Shown one piece after another: positions 1 to 8,249 of a stretch of DNA of 40,269 nucleotides. The DNA comes from an uncultured Chloroflexota bacterium (GTDB lineage: Bacteria > Chloroflexota > Anaerolineae > Anaerolineales > Villigracilaceae): the NCBI GenBank assembly GCA_900696595.1, contig CAADGT010000134.1:1-40269 (forward strand). Reading direction: 5' to 3'. Made by a program: the position numbers and the translations under genes. The notes below the pieces were generated by a model. That model ran no database searches and was not told the DNA's origin. It was given only the letters and a program-made list of their open reading frames with translations. Each line of letters opens with the position of its first letter. Position 1 is the first letter of the stretch.

Positions 1-99
1 CCCGGCGCGCGCTGGACAAAGGAGGGCGCTACCATGGTTGCCAAGGCTCGAGCCGCCTGGATTAGCCGCCAATGGGATGCCTTGCCGTTGGCTGCTTGA
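1..99 (+). CDS. C-terminal fragment, possibly of a transposase
   Basis: An open frame enters from the left edge and stops with TGA at 97-99, giving 32 residues that include RWTKEGA and ISRQWDAL. The pattern R-W-x-x-x-G-A followed by an R-A and a W-D close to the end resembles the C-terminus of some IS transposases (ISKra4-like), but the fragment is too short to be sure. It is followed by about 120 bases of spacer and the promoter of the peptide-importer operon. It could equally be the tail of an unrelated gene. Confidence 0.35.
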   Translation, partial: PGARWTKEGATMVAKARAAWISRQWDALPLAA

Positions 100-134
100 T
101 TCTACAGAATTTGAATGCTCCCGTTTGATCTATG

Positions 135-162
135 TTGACGCTTCTTTAGGTTGGAGTATAAT
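135..162 (+). promoter_or_regulatory. Promoter of the first peptide-importer operon
   Basis: TTGACG (135-140), a 16-base spacer and a perfect TATAAT (157-162) form a sigma70-type promoter about 52 bases before the first ATG. The same hexamers with the same spacing recur at 11068-11095 before the second importer operon. Confidence 0.7.
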
Positions 163-220
163 ACCTTCCTGATCGAATTATCATGCTTACATTCTACTTT
201 GTGGCAAAGGAACAACACGC

Positions 221-1213
221 ATGCCTAATATCATACTCGATGTCCAAGGGCTGGAGACGACGTTCAAGACTCCGGACGGCGTGATACATGCGGTAAATGG
301 CGTATCTTTCGGACTTAAAGAGGGAGAGACGCTTGGAGTGGTGGGGGAGAGCGGATGTGGAAAAAGCGTCACGATGCTTTCATTGTTGAAGTTGATTCCG
401 TCGCCGCCGGGAAAAATCCAGGCGGGCAGGGCTGTTTTCAACAAAAACGATTTGATCCAAATGACGCCCGATGAACTTCGATATGTGCGCGGCGCCCAGA
501 TCGGCATGGTGTTCCAGGACCCCATGACGTCGCTCAACCCCGTGCTGACCATCGGACGACAACTGGAAGAGCCGCTGATGCTCCATGTGGGCATGACCAG
601 GAAACAGGCGCGCGAGCGCGCCGCCAGTTTGCTTGCCATGGTCGGCATCCCCAACGCCAAGGAACGTTTGAACGATTATCCCCACCAGTATTCCGGCGGA
701 ATGCGCCAGCGCGTCATGATCGCCATGGCGCTGGCGTGCAGCCCGCAAATTCTCATCGCCGACGAACCGACCACCGCGCTGGACGTGACCATTCAAGCCC
801 AGATCGTCGAACTGGTCAAGCGACTGCGCGACGAACTTGGCATGGCGATCATCTGGATTACGCACGATCTGGGCGTAGTGGCTGGGCTGGCTCAGCGCGT
901 GCTCGTCATGTATGGAGGGTATGTCATCGAAGAGTCGCCCATCAACGACCTGTATGCCAATCCGTCTCATCCTTATACCATCGGGCTGCTGGGCAGCCTG
1001 CCGCGCGTGGATGAACGAAAACACGACAAATTATTTTCCATCGAAGGATTGCCGCCCGTGCTTTATCATAAACCCACTGCCTGTCCTTTTGCTCCGCGTT
1101 GCCGCTGGGTCATGGACCGTTGCTGGAAGGAAAACCCGGAACTTGAGCATGTTCTGCCCGAACATCGCGTCGCCTGCTGGGTGGATACCAAAACCGGGAG
1201 GCCGCGCTCATGA
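221..1213 (+). CDS. Peptide ABC transporter ATP-binding protein (DppD/OppD type)
   Basis: This is one of the two cytoplasmic ATPases of a dipeptide/oligopeptide importer. The 330-residue protein has Walker A GESGCGKS near residue 45, Q-loop [11 protein letters not shown], signature YSGGMRQR, Walker [15 protein letters not shown] and the switch histidine in ITHDLG. The C-terminal oligopeptide-transporter extension carries four cysteines (CPFAPRC, DRC, AC), a cluster typical of this subfamily and reported to bind an iron-sulfur centre in some DppD proteins. The start is an ATG with AAAGGA about 10 bases upstream. It is the first gene of the operon, and its stop overlaps the next start (ATGA). 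Closely related to the gene at 15441, but in a different operon. Confidence 0.95.
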   Translation: MPNIILDVQGLETTFKTPDGVIHAVNGVSFGLKEGETLGVVGESGCGKSVTMLSLLKLIPSPPGKIQAGRAVFNKNDLIQMTPDELRYVRGAQIGMVFQDPMTSLNPVLTIGRQLEEPLMLHVGMTRKQARERAASLLAMVGIPNAKERLNDYPHQYSGGMRQRVMIAMALACSPQILIADEPTTALDVTIQAQIVELVKRLRDELGMAIIWITHDLGVVAGLAQRVLVMYGGYVIEESPINDLYANPSHPYTIGLLGSLPRVDERKHDKLFSIEGLPPVLYHKPTACPFAPRCRWVMDRCWKENPELEHVLPEHRVACWVDTKTGRPRS

Positions 1214-2193
1214 CCTCCAACAATGACTTTCTCCTTCATGTTGACGATCTGGTGATGCATTTTCCGATCTACCGCGGCGTATTCCAGCGCAAGGTGGGCG
1301 CGGTACATGCGGTTGACAGAGTCAGTTTTGACGTCAAAAAAGGCGAGACGCTCGGTCTGGTGGGAGAGTCTGGTTGCGGCAAGACCACCGTCGGGCGCAC
1401 TATCTTGCAACTTTATAGACCGACTTCCGGAAAAGTCGAATTTGAAGGCGTAGACCTTGTCAGATTGAAAGGCGAAGACATGCGTCGGATGCGCCGCAAA
1501 ATGCAGATGATCTTCCAGGACCCTTATGCCAGCCTCAACCCGCGCATGACAGTGGAACAGCTGGTGGGCGAACCGTTGCTGGTTCATAATGTGGTTGCGG
1601 GCAAAGAGATCAACGACCGGGTGAAACAACTGCTCGAATTGGTCAAACTTAATCCGTCCTTTGCCAACCGCTACGCCCACGAATTCTCCGGCGGACAGCG
1701 CCAGCGCATTGGCATAGCCCGCGCCCTGGCGTTGAACCCAAACTTTATCATTTGCGACGAGCCAATCTCCGCCCTCGACGTTTCCATTCAAGCGCAGGTG
1801 GTTAATCTATTGGAGGAATTACAGGCGCAGTTCGGGCTGACCTATCTCTTTATTGCCCATGATCTCTCCATGGTGCGGCACATCAGCACGCGGGTGGCGG
1901 TCATGTATCTGGGAGTGATCATGGAACTGGCGGATCGCGACGAACTGTATAACAATCCGTTGCATCCATACACCCAGGCTTTGCTCTCGGCAGTTCCCAT
2001 CCCAGATCCGATAGCGGACGCGCGGCGCCAACGCGTCATTCTCGAAGGCGATGTGCCGTCGCCGGTCAACCCGCCGTCGGGCTGCCGCTTCCGCACCCGC
2101 TGCCCAATCGCTGTGGCAATGTGCGCCGAGTCGCGTCCTGAATTTCGCGAGATAAAACCAGGTCACTTTGTGGCCTGTCATCTGGCCAAGTAA
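1210..2193 (+). CDS. Peptide ABC transporter ATP-binding protein (DppF/OppF type)
   Basis: Second ATPase of the importer, 327 residues. Walker A is GESGCGKTT, the Q-loop is [14 protein letters not shown], the signature is [15 protein letters not shown], Walker B is [14 protein letters not shown] and the H-loop is FIAHDLS. The C-terminal Cys-containing extension ([12 protein letters not shown]) matches OppF/DppF. The ATG lies inside the stop of the preceding gene (ATGA), so the pair is translationally coupled and probably forms the usual D/F heterodimer beneath the two permeases encoded at 4590 and 5668. Confidence 0.95.
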   Translation: MTSNNDFLLHVDDLVMHFPIYRGVFQRKVGAVHAVDRVSFDVKKGETLGLVGESGCGKTTVGRTILQLYRPTSGKVEFEGVDLVRLKGEDMRRMRRKMQMIFQDPYASLNPRMTVEQLVGEPLLVHNVVAGKEINDRVKQLLELVKLNPSFANRYAHEFSGGQRQRIGIARALALNPNFIICDEPISALDVSIQAQVVNLLEELQAQFGLTYLFIAHDLSMVRHISTRVAVMYLGVIMELADRDELYNNPLHPYTQALLSAVPIPDPIADARRQRVILEGDVPSPVNPPSGCRFRTRCPIAVAMCAESRPEFREIKPGHFVACHLAK

Positions 2194-2209
2194 AGCCGAT
2201 CGTCACACT

Positions 2210-2221
2210 AAAGGAGGTGAT
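2210..2221 (+). promoter_or_regulatory. Perfect Shine-Dalgarno without a matching gene start
   Basis: AAAGGAGGTGAT is a full-length complement of the 16S rRNA 3' end but lies about 80 bases before the true start of the binding-protein gene, which has its own AGAGGAGAAG. A nearby TTG (2226) would give only a 6-codon frame whose TGA overlaps ATG 2243. The same motif occurs in the leader at 11152. Confidence 0.55.
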
Positions 2222-2299
2222 GCTGTTGCATAAATCGAACCTATGAAGCGTTTCTGCACGTTCGTTACCAAACCCTTCCATTTTCAAGAGGAGAAGACA

Positions 2300-4348
2300 A
2301 TGCGTAAATTATTTGCTCTACTGAGCCTTCTTGTGATCGCCAGCATGGCTCTTGCGGCCTGCGGCGGACAAGAGGCTCCCCCCGCTGCCACGGGAGAAGC
2401 GACCGACGCTCCCTCCGTGGAATCCACTCAGGAACCTGCATCCACCGGCGGCGAATTCAAATCCAAGGATCCGACGACCTTCGTCGCGGTCACCATCGGC
2501 GAACCTGAGACGCTGGACCCCGCTCTGGCGTACGAAACCGCCGGCGGCGAGATCATCCAGAACGTCTATGAGACCCTCGTCTTCTACGACGGCGCTGCGA
2601 CCGACAAGTTCGTGCCGCAACTGGCAGAATCCTGGGAAGTTTCCGAGGACGGCGCCACCTATACCTTCAAGATTCGCTCCGGCGTGAAATTCCACGATGG
2701 CGCGGACTTGACCGCTTCCGATGTGGCGTACTCCTTCCAGCGCGGACTGCTCTTCGGCGGTTACAGCGGTCCCCAGTGGCTGCTGGCTGAGCCGTTCTTC
2801 GGCATCGGCGTTGACGATATCTCCATCGTTGTGGACGGCGAAGGCGCCTGCGCGGATGACCGCGAGTGCTTGAGCGCCCTTCCTGCGGAAGACCTGAAAG
2901 CCGCCTGCGAAAAAGTCACCGCCGCAATTGTGGCTGACGACGCCGCCGGCACCGTCACCATGACCCTCGCCCAGGCGTGGGGACCGTTCATTCCCACCAT
3001 TGCCAATGGCTGGGGCTCTGTCATGGATAAGGACTGGACCATCGCCAACGGCGGTTGGGACGGCTCCTGCGACACCTGGCAGAATTACTACGCTGAACCC
3101 TCCGAGAGCGACCCCTTCACCACTATCATGAACGGCACGGGTCCCTTCAAACTCGATCACTGGACCCAGGGTGAGGAACTCGTCCTCGTCCGCAACGACA
3201 ACTACTGGCGCGAACCCGCCAAACTCGAGCGCGTTGTGATCAAGTCTGTGGACGAATGGGGAACCCGCTTCGCGATGATGCAGGCCGGCGACGCCGATCA
3301 GGTTTCTGTCCCGGCCGAGAACCGCTCCCAGATGGATGAACTGGCTGGCGAAATGCGCGTCTTTGACTTGTCCGCCGGCTCATACGCCGAACCTGTGGGC
3401 ATCTGCGGTTATGATTCCAGCGCCCAGGGCCAAGCCAAATTCACCGCCTGCGGCGCGGGCGAAGCCGACAACGGCCAGCCCTTCCGCCTGTATATTGGAC
3501 GCCCCTCCATCTCCAGCCAGGACCTGTTCATGACCTTCAACATCGCTGAGACCTCCAACTACGTTGGCTCCGGCGCTCTCGATGGCAACGGCATCCCGCT
3601 GGACTTCTTCTCGGATGTCCACATCCGCAAGGCGTTCGCCTACTGCTTCGATTGGGACACCTACATCAGCGACGTATTTGACGGCGAAGCGGTTCAACAG
3701 CCCGTGCTTGCCCGCCAGGGTATGCCCGGCTACGAAGCCGACGCCCCGACCTATAGCTACGACGCGGCGCAATGCGAAGCCGAGTTCAAAGCCGCCGACC
3801 TTGATAAGGACGGCATCGCGGCTGGCGACGACCCCGAAGGCGACGTCTGGACCACCGGCTTCCGCCTGCAGGCGCTCTACAACCAGGGCAATACCTCGCG
3901 CCAGGTCGTTTCCGAGATTCTGTCCGCCAATGTCGCCGCGGTTAACGAGCTGTTCGTGATCGAGACTGTGGGCTTGCCGTGGCCGACCTTCCTGCGCACC
4001 ATCCGCGCCAAAGAGTCGCCCTACTTTGTGAGCGGCTGGCAGGAAGACATCCACGACCCGCATAACTGGTATCAGCCCTACATGCTCGGCACCTATGCGA
4101 GCCGCCAGAACCTGCCCGCCGAGTTAAAGGACCAGTTCTCCGACATCCTCGACCGCGGCGTTGCAGCCACCGACCCGGCGGAACGCCAGACGATCTACGA
4201 AGAAGCCAACGCGCTCTACTTCGAACAGGTCCCGACCATCCTGCTCGCCACGGCCACCAGCCACGGTTTCGAACAGCGCTGGGTGCATGGCGCCATCCTG
4301 AACCCGATCTTCTCCGGCAACTATTTCTACACAATGTACAAAGACTAG
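2300..4348 (+). CDS. Peptide ABC transporter substrate-binding lipoprotein (SBP_bac_5 family)
   Basis: Extracytoplasmic receptor of the first importer, 682 residues. ATG 2300 is chosen over the in-frame ATG at 2243 because it follows AAGAGGAGAAG and starts directly with a lipoprotein signal peptide (MRKLFALLSLL to lipobox ALAAC, lipidated Cys21). The fold is in canonical order: GEPETLDPALAYETAGG near the mature N-terminus, LAESWEVSEDGATYTFKIR and GVKFHDGADLTASDV, then NGTGPFKLDHW, and in the C-terminal half VHIRKAFAYCFDWD, VNELFVIETVGLPW and HDPHNWYQPYM. A Cys-rich insertion (about residues 185-210 and 375-395) is not seen in E. coli DppA. A strong hairpin follows the stop. Murein peptides are plausible ligands from context, not proven. 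Confidence 0.93.
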   Translation: MRKLFALLSLLVIASMALAACGGQEAPPAATGEATDAPSVESTQEPASTGGEFKSKDPTTFVAVTIGEPETLDPALAYETAGGEIIQNVYETLVFYDGAATDKFVPQLAESWEVSEDGATYTFKIRSGVKFHDGADLTASDVAYSFQRGLLFGGYSGPQWLLAEPFFGIGVDDISIVVDGEGACADDRECLSALPAEDLKAACEKVTAAIVADDAAGTVTMTLAQAWGPFIPTIANGWGSVMDKDWTIANGGWDGSCDTWQNYYAEPSESDPFTTIMNGTGPFKLDHWTQGEELVLVRNDNYWREPAKLERVVIKSVDEWGTRFAMMQAGDADQVSVPAENRSQMDELAGEMRVFDLSAGSYAEPVGICGYDSSAQGQAKFTACGAGEADNGQPFRLYIGRPSISSQDLFMTFNIAETSNYVGSGALDGNGIPLDFFSDVHIRKAFAYCFDWDTYISDVFDGEAVQQPVLARQGMPGYEADAPTYSYDAAQCEAEFKAADLDKDGIAAGDDPEGDVWTTGFRLQALYNQGNTSRQVVSEILSANVAAVNELFVIETVGLPWPTFLRTIRAKESPYFVSGWQEDIHDPHNWYQPYMLGTYASRQNLPAELKDQFSDILDRGVAATDPAERQTIYEEANALYFEQVPTILLATATSHGFEQRWVHGAILNPIFSGNYFYTMYKD

Positions 4349-4370
4349 TTCGCCGCGTGGGTTGAATAAC

Positions 4371-4400
4371 TTCCGGGGACTCGCTTGCGGGTCCCCGGAA
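4371..4400 (+). other. Intercistronic hairpin after the binding-protein gene
   Basis: TTCCGGGGAC and GTCCCCGGAA form a perfect 10-bp stem, extendable inward by CGC/GCG, with no T-tract behind it. Such structures between a binding-protein gene and permease genes usually protect the upstream mRNA 3' end and lower downstream expression. The remainder of the 241-base gap (4401-4589) shows nothing clear. Confidence 0.7.
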
Positions 4401-4589
4401 CTTCCCAGCCTTGCCATGCGAAACCGGCCGGAGAGGTTTTTTCCGACCCGTTCCAGATGTCAAGCCTGACCCGCATCGTAGCGCGGCTCATGCCGCAAAT
4501 TCAGTTAAAAAGATCATATTGCCCTGCGCGCGCGAGACAAACCCCGCGGTACAGAGCGATATGAGCGACTAAAAGACCAGAGGTGATTT

Positions 4590-5654
4590 GTGCTTACATA
4601 CATCATTCGCCGTTTGTTGCTTGTGCCAGTCCTGCTCTTTGGCGTAACCGTGCTGATCTTTGGGATGTTGCAGTTTCTCGAGCCTGACGAGCGGGTTGCG
4701 TTGTACATTCGCGGCGATCCCCGATCGGATGCGCAGGTTGACTCCTATATTAAAAAATATTGTCTGGATTGCCCAATCTATGTTCAATATACAAATTGGT
4801 TGGTTGGCACGGTTGACACAGTGACAGGCGAGCGCGAAGGCGGCATCCTGTATGGCAACTTTGGCTGGTCCAAGACCGGCTCGCAGCCGGTCGCCCAATT
4901 GATCGCCCGCCGCTTCCCCAACACCCTCGACCTGACCATCTGGGCGGTGGGACCGGTGATATTGGTGGGCATCTGGCTGGGCGTGCAAGCCGCCGTGCAT
5001 CACAACGGCTGGATCGATCAAGCCGCGCGCGTCTTCAGCATCGTCGGCACCTCCTTCCCCACCTTTGTATTTGGCTTGCTGGTTCTCATGTTATTCTACG
5101 CCAAGTTGCAATGGTTCCCGCCGGGACGCCTGACCGACGAATTCAATGTGGTGGTCAATTCCGACGCCTTCCATCATTACACCACCCTGTTGACATTCGA
5201 TGCCATTTTGAACGGCCGCTTCGACATCTTTTTGGATGCCCTGCGGCACATGTTCCTGCCCATCCTCACCCTTTCCTATATCAGCTGGGCGACCTTCCTG
5301 CGTGTGACGCGCGGCTCGATGCTTGAGACCCTGCGCCAGGAATACGTAACCACAGCCCGCGCCAAGGGACTGCCGGAAAAGGATGTCATCTATAAACACG
5401 CCCGGCCGAACGCAATGCTTCCGGTCGTGACGCTTGCCGGCTTCACCGTAGTCGGTTTGATGGGCGGCGTAATCATCACCGAAACGGTCTTCGATTATCC
5501 CGGCATCGGTTCTGCGGCGGCGGCCGCCTCGGCGCAGTTGGACGTGATCACCGTGCTCGGTTTCGCCCTGTTCAACGGGTTGATCCTCATTGTCGCCAAC
5601 CTCGTGGTGGATATCCTTTACGCCGCCGTGGATCCGCGCGTCCATCTGTCTTAG
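4590..5654 (+). CDS. Peptide ABC transporter permease (DppB/OppB type)
   Basis: Inner-membrane subunit, 354 residues, with the family N-terminus (MLTYIIRRLLLVPVLLFGVT), about six membrane segments and the ATPase-docking EAA loop around EYVTTARAKGLPEKDV. The extracytoplasmic loop after the first helix contains a C-x2-C pair (YCLDCP). The start is GTG with AGAGGTGA 5-8 bases upstream. The C-terminus VDPRVHLS is typical of DppB proteins. It pairs with the DppC-type gene 13 bases downstream. Confidence 0.93.
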   Translation: MLTYIIRRLLLVPVLLFGVTVLIFGMLQFLEPDERVALYIRGDPRSDAQVDSYIKKYCLDCPIYVQYTNWLVGTVDTVTGEREGGILYGNFGWSKTGSQPVAQLIARRFPNTLDLTIWAVGPVILVGIWLGVQAAVHHNGWIDQAARVFSIVGTSFPTFVFGLLVLMLFYAKLQWFPPGRLTDEFNVVVNSDAFHHYTTLLTFDAILNGRFDIFLDALRHMFLPILTLSYISWATFLRVTRGSMLETLRQEYVTTARAKGLPEKDVIYKHARPNAMLPVVTLAGFTVVGLMGGVIITETVFDYPGIGSAAAAASAQLDVITVLGFALFNGLILIVANLVVDILYAAVDPRVHLS

Positions 5655-5667
5655 CAGGGAGAGCATC

Positions 5668-6711
5668 ATGACACAACCCGTAACCCCCACCGGCAATAAC
5701 GAACTGCTTGGCACGGCAGTCGCCATGCGCAAAATCACCCGCTTTGAACGCCTGCTGGGTCCGGATAACTACCGGATTATGCAAGGGCTGTTCAAAACGC
5801 CCGCTTCCATTGCGGGGTCCATATTAATTCTTCTGTTTATCCTCGTGGCGATTTTTGCGCCTGTGCTGGCTCCGCCCGTCACCCCCAACGACCCCTACAA
5901 GATTCCGCGCGACGGCTTCAAATCTCAACCGCGCGAACCCGGCTCCGATTGGACGAAGAACGTCCCCGACATTCCGTTCTGGTACAAAGCCGTGACCGGC
6001 AATGAAGAATGGGTGCATCTCTTCGGCACCGCGCAGGGTCAATACGACATTTACTACGGCGTGATCTGGGGCACGCGCACCGCCTTTCGGGCGGGTTTCA
6101 TCGTCGTCCTCTCCACGCTGTTGATCGGCGTCGTCGTCGGTTCGGTCTCCGCCTATTACGGCGGGCTCACGGACAACATCCTGATGCGCATTGTGGATGT
6201 CCTGCTGGTGTTGCCCGGGTTGATGGCAACCCTGATTCTGGCGGCTGTGCTGACGCCCATCATCGGCAAAAGCACCCTGCCGGTCATGATTTCATTGATC
6301 GCTTTTGGCTGGCTGGGCTATTCGCGCATCATTCGCGGCGATATCCTTTCGGTGAAACAACGCGACTTTATCCTGGCTGCCCGCGTCATCGGCGCCAAAG
6401 ACAGCCGCATCCTCTTCCGCCACATCATCCCCAACGCCATTGTTCCAACCATGGTGCTGGCGTCGCTGGATATCGGCACGGTGACGCTTTCCTTTTCCGC
6501 GCTCTCCTTTCTCGGCATCGGCGTGGAAGTCGGTTATGCCGACTGGGGGCAGGTGCTGGCTTTTGCCCGCAACTGGATCACCAGCCTCAACACCTATTGG
6601 TACATCATCGTTTACCCCGGCGTGACGCTCGTGCTGTTCGTCCTCGGCTGGAACCTGCTCGGCGACGCCCTGCGCGACGTGCTCGACCCGCGCATGAGAG
6701 GCAAAGTCTAA
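5668..6711 (+). CDS. Peptide ABC transporter permease (DppC/OppC type)
   Basis: Second membrane subunit, 347 residues. The ATG at 5668 (MTQPVTPTGN) follows GCAGGGAGAG and is preferred over an upstream in-frame start inside the previous gene. An N-terminal cytoplasmic tail precedes helix 1 (SIAGSILILLFILVAIFAP), then a long extracytoplasmic segment of about 60 residues, then the transport core with EAA loop RDFILAARVIGAKDSRI. The C-terminus DALRDVLDPRMRGK matches DppC. The next gene appears to start three bases after the stop. Confidence 0.93.
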   Translation: MTQPVTPTGNNELLGTAVAMRKITRFERLLGPDNYRIMQGLFKTPASIAGSILILLFILVAIFAPVLAPPVTPNDPYKIPRDGFKSQPREPGSDWTKNVPDIPFWYKAVTGNEEWVHLFGTAQGQYDIYYGVIWGTRTAFRAGFIVVLSTLLIGVVVGSVSAYYGGLTDNILMRIVDVLLVLPGLMATLILAAVLTPIIGKSTLPVMISLIAFGWLGYSRIIRGDILSVKQRDFILAARVIGAKDSRILFRHIIPNAIVPTMVLASLDIGTVTLSFSALSFLGIGVEVGYADWGQVLAFARNWITSLNTYWYIIVYPGVTLVLFVLGWNLLGDALRDVLDPRMRGKV

Positions 6712-6713
6712 TC

Positions 6714-7418
6714 TTGCGGCTTCCCGCTGTTTATCTTCTATTTGTTGGAATAGCCCTGCTTCTGGCGGGGCTGTTCTTTGATTCCGGCGCGGCGCGCGCG
6801 CGTTTGCAAACCGCCACCCCCGCTCCCACATCTTTACCTGTGGGGACGCCCGACCGCCTGGCGCAACCCACCCTGCCCGCCTCTCCCTCGCAGGCAGACC
6901 TCGGATCGCAGGCGTACTGGCTTTCCTGCCTGCCCTGTCACGGCGATGTGGGGCAGGGGCTGACCGACGAATTCCGCGAGACATACCCGGCTGAAGATCA
7001 ATACTGTTGGGAAAGCGGCTGTCATGGCAAGAACCCCTACGAGAGCGGTTTCACGCTTCCGAAGACAATCCCCGCCGTTGTGGGACCCGGAACATTGCAA
7101 AAGTATGCGAACGCCGCCCAACTTAACGCTTACATCCGCGCCGCCATGCCATACTGGGACCCCGGCAGTTTGACCGAAGACGAAGCCTGGAAGATCACCG
7201 CCTTCCTCCTGCGCGAAAATGGGTTGTGGGACGCCCGGGAGGAGATCAACGCCTCCAACGCCGACCGGATTCCGGTCCACGAACCCGAGCCGGAATCCAC
7301 TCTCGAAGCGGATTCGCCCCCAGCGGGCATCCCGCCCTATGGCGCCGCCATCCTTGTATTTGTTTTGCTTGTTTCAGGAATCCTCCTGAGCCGTTTGAGA
7401 AGGAACCCGCAGATATGA
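6714..7418 (+). CDS. Membrane-anchored c-type cytochrome
   Basis: Predicted 234-residue electron-transfer protein with an N-terminal signal/anchor (LRLPAVYLLFVGIALLLAGL), a Thr/Pro-rich spacer, a cytochrome c domain and a C-terminal helix (AAILVFVLLVSGILLSRLRR). The heme site is CLPCHG (C-x2-CH); AAMPYWDPGSLTEDEAW supplies a plausible axial Met. A second motif, CWESGCH (C-x4-CH), could be another heme site or a disulfide/metal site. The proposed start is TTG 6714, preceded by GAGAGG about 12 bases upstream; no ATG or GTG precedes the hydrophobic segment in frame after the previous stop. A cytochrome is an unexpected member of a peptide-importer operon. Family certain, role unknown. Confidence 0.82.
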   Translation: MRLPAVYLLFVGIALLLAGLFFDSGAARARLQTATPAPTSLPVGTPDRLAQPTLPASPSQADLGSQAYWLSCLPCHGDVGQGLTDEFRETYPAEDQYCWESGCHGKNPYESGFTLPKTIPAVVGPGTLQKYANAAQLNAYIRAAMPYWDPGSLTEDEAWKITAFLLRENGLWDAREEINASNADRIPVHEPEPESTLEADSPPAGIPPYGAAILVFVLLVSGILLSRLRRNPQI

Positions 7419-8239
7419 ACATCCTGATCGCCTCCGACATGGAAGGCGCGACTGGCGTGGTGGATTGGGACCACGTCATGCCCGAGCGCCCGGACTACCC
7501 CCGCTTTTGCCGCCTGCTGACCGGCGACATCAACGCCGCCGCACGCGGAGCGTTTGCGGGCGGGGCAAAGCGAGTCTCCGTCACCGACGGGCATAACACC
7601 AGCCGCAATATTTTGATCGAAGAACTGGACGGGCGCGTCACCCTGAATTGCGGAAGCCCCATGCCCGCGCTCTCGATGGTGCATGGCGTGGACCGCGGCG
7701 TGGACGGGGTTTTATTCATCGGCTATCACGCGCGCGCCGGGGCGCAAAACGCAATTTTGGATCACACCTGGTCGGACGCGAGAGTCGCCAACCTGTGGAT
7801 CAACGACCGGCTGTTCGGCGAGGCGGCATTGAACGCGGCGGTCTGCGGACAGTTCAACGCGCCGGTGGTCATGATCTCCGGCGATCAGACGGCCTGCGCC
7901 GAAGCCCGCGACATGCTCGGCGACCTGGAAACGGCCGTCGTCAAAACCGCTGTCGGGCGCATGGCCGCGGAATGTCTGCCGCCTTCCGTCACTGCCGGGT
8001 TGATCGAGCAAGCCGCAAAACGCGCCGTGGAGCGACTCCAGTCCGGGACTGCGCCCGCGCCGTTTATCGTCCCCGCGCCCATCGTCATGACGCTCGAATT
8101 CTATAAATCCGAAATGGCGGATAAAGCCATGACCCTGCCCGGCGCGCGCCGCGCACAGGATCGCAAAGTTCAATATAATGCCGACGATATGCTGACCATC
8201 TACCACGCCTTCCGCGCAATGGTCGGCATGGCGCGATAA
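7415..8239 (+). CDS. M55 family D-aminopeptidase (DppA of Bacillus type)
   Basis: Zinc-dependent peptidase that removes N-terminal D-amino acids, 274 residues, close to the family length. Metal-ligand motifs are visible: SDMEGATG at the N-terminus, DGHNTS near residue 51, FIGYHARAG near 100 and GEAALNAAV near 130. The ATG overlaps the previous stop (ATGA) and has GAGAAGGAA upstream. In Bacillus subtilis the homologous dppA heads a dipeptide importer operon followed by murein-peptide enzymes. Here it sits after the permeases and before an NlpC/P60 enzyme and an Ala-Glu epimerase, supporting use of D-amino-acid-containing wall peptides. The name should not be confused with the binding protein called DppA in E. 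coli. Confidence 0.92.
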   Translation: MNILIASDMEGATGVVDWDHVMPERPDYPRFCRLLTGDINAAARGAFAGGAKRVSVTDGHNTSRNILIEELDGRVTLNCGSPMPALSMVHGVDRGVDGVLFIGYHARAGAQNAILDHTWSDARVANLWINDRLFGEAALNAAVCGQFNAPVVMISGDQTACAEARDMLGDLETAVVKTAVGRMAAECLPPSVTAGLIEQAAKRAVERLQSGTAPAPFIVPAPIVMTLEFYKSEMADKAMTLPGARRAQDRKVQYNADDMLTIYHAFRAMVGMAR

Positions 8240-8249
8240 GAATTGCCCC

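Noticed and set aside
2243-2299. Earlier start for the first binding protein (ATG 2243)
   Set aside because: It would place 19 residues before the lipoprotein signal peptide; ATG 2300 has a better ribosome-binding site.
2318-3160. Minus-strand open frame of 280 codons within the first binding-protein gene
   Set aside because: Gly/Ala-rich translation typical of an antisense shadow; no ribosome-binding site.
4430-4448. Terminator-like ACCGGCCGG with T-run before the first DppB-type gene
   Set aside because: Stem too short and irregular; the operon clearly continues, and the stronger structure is at 4371.
6009-6713. Upstream extension of the cytochrome frame through the DppC-type gene
   Set aside because: The extension is His/Arg-rich out-of-frame sequence of the permease gene. 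The real protein begins at the signal anchor near 6714.
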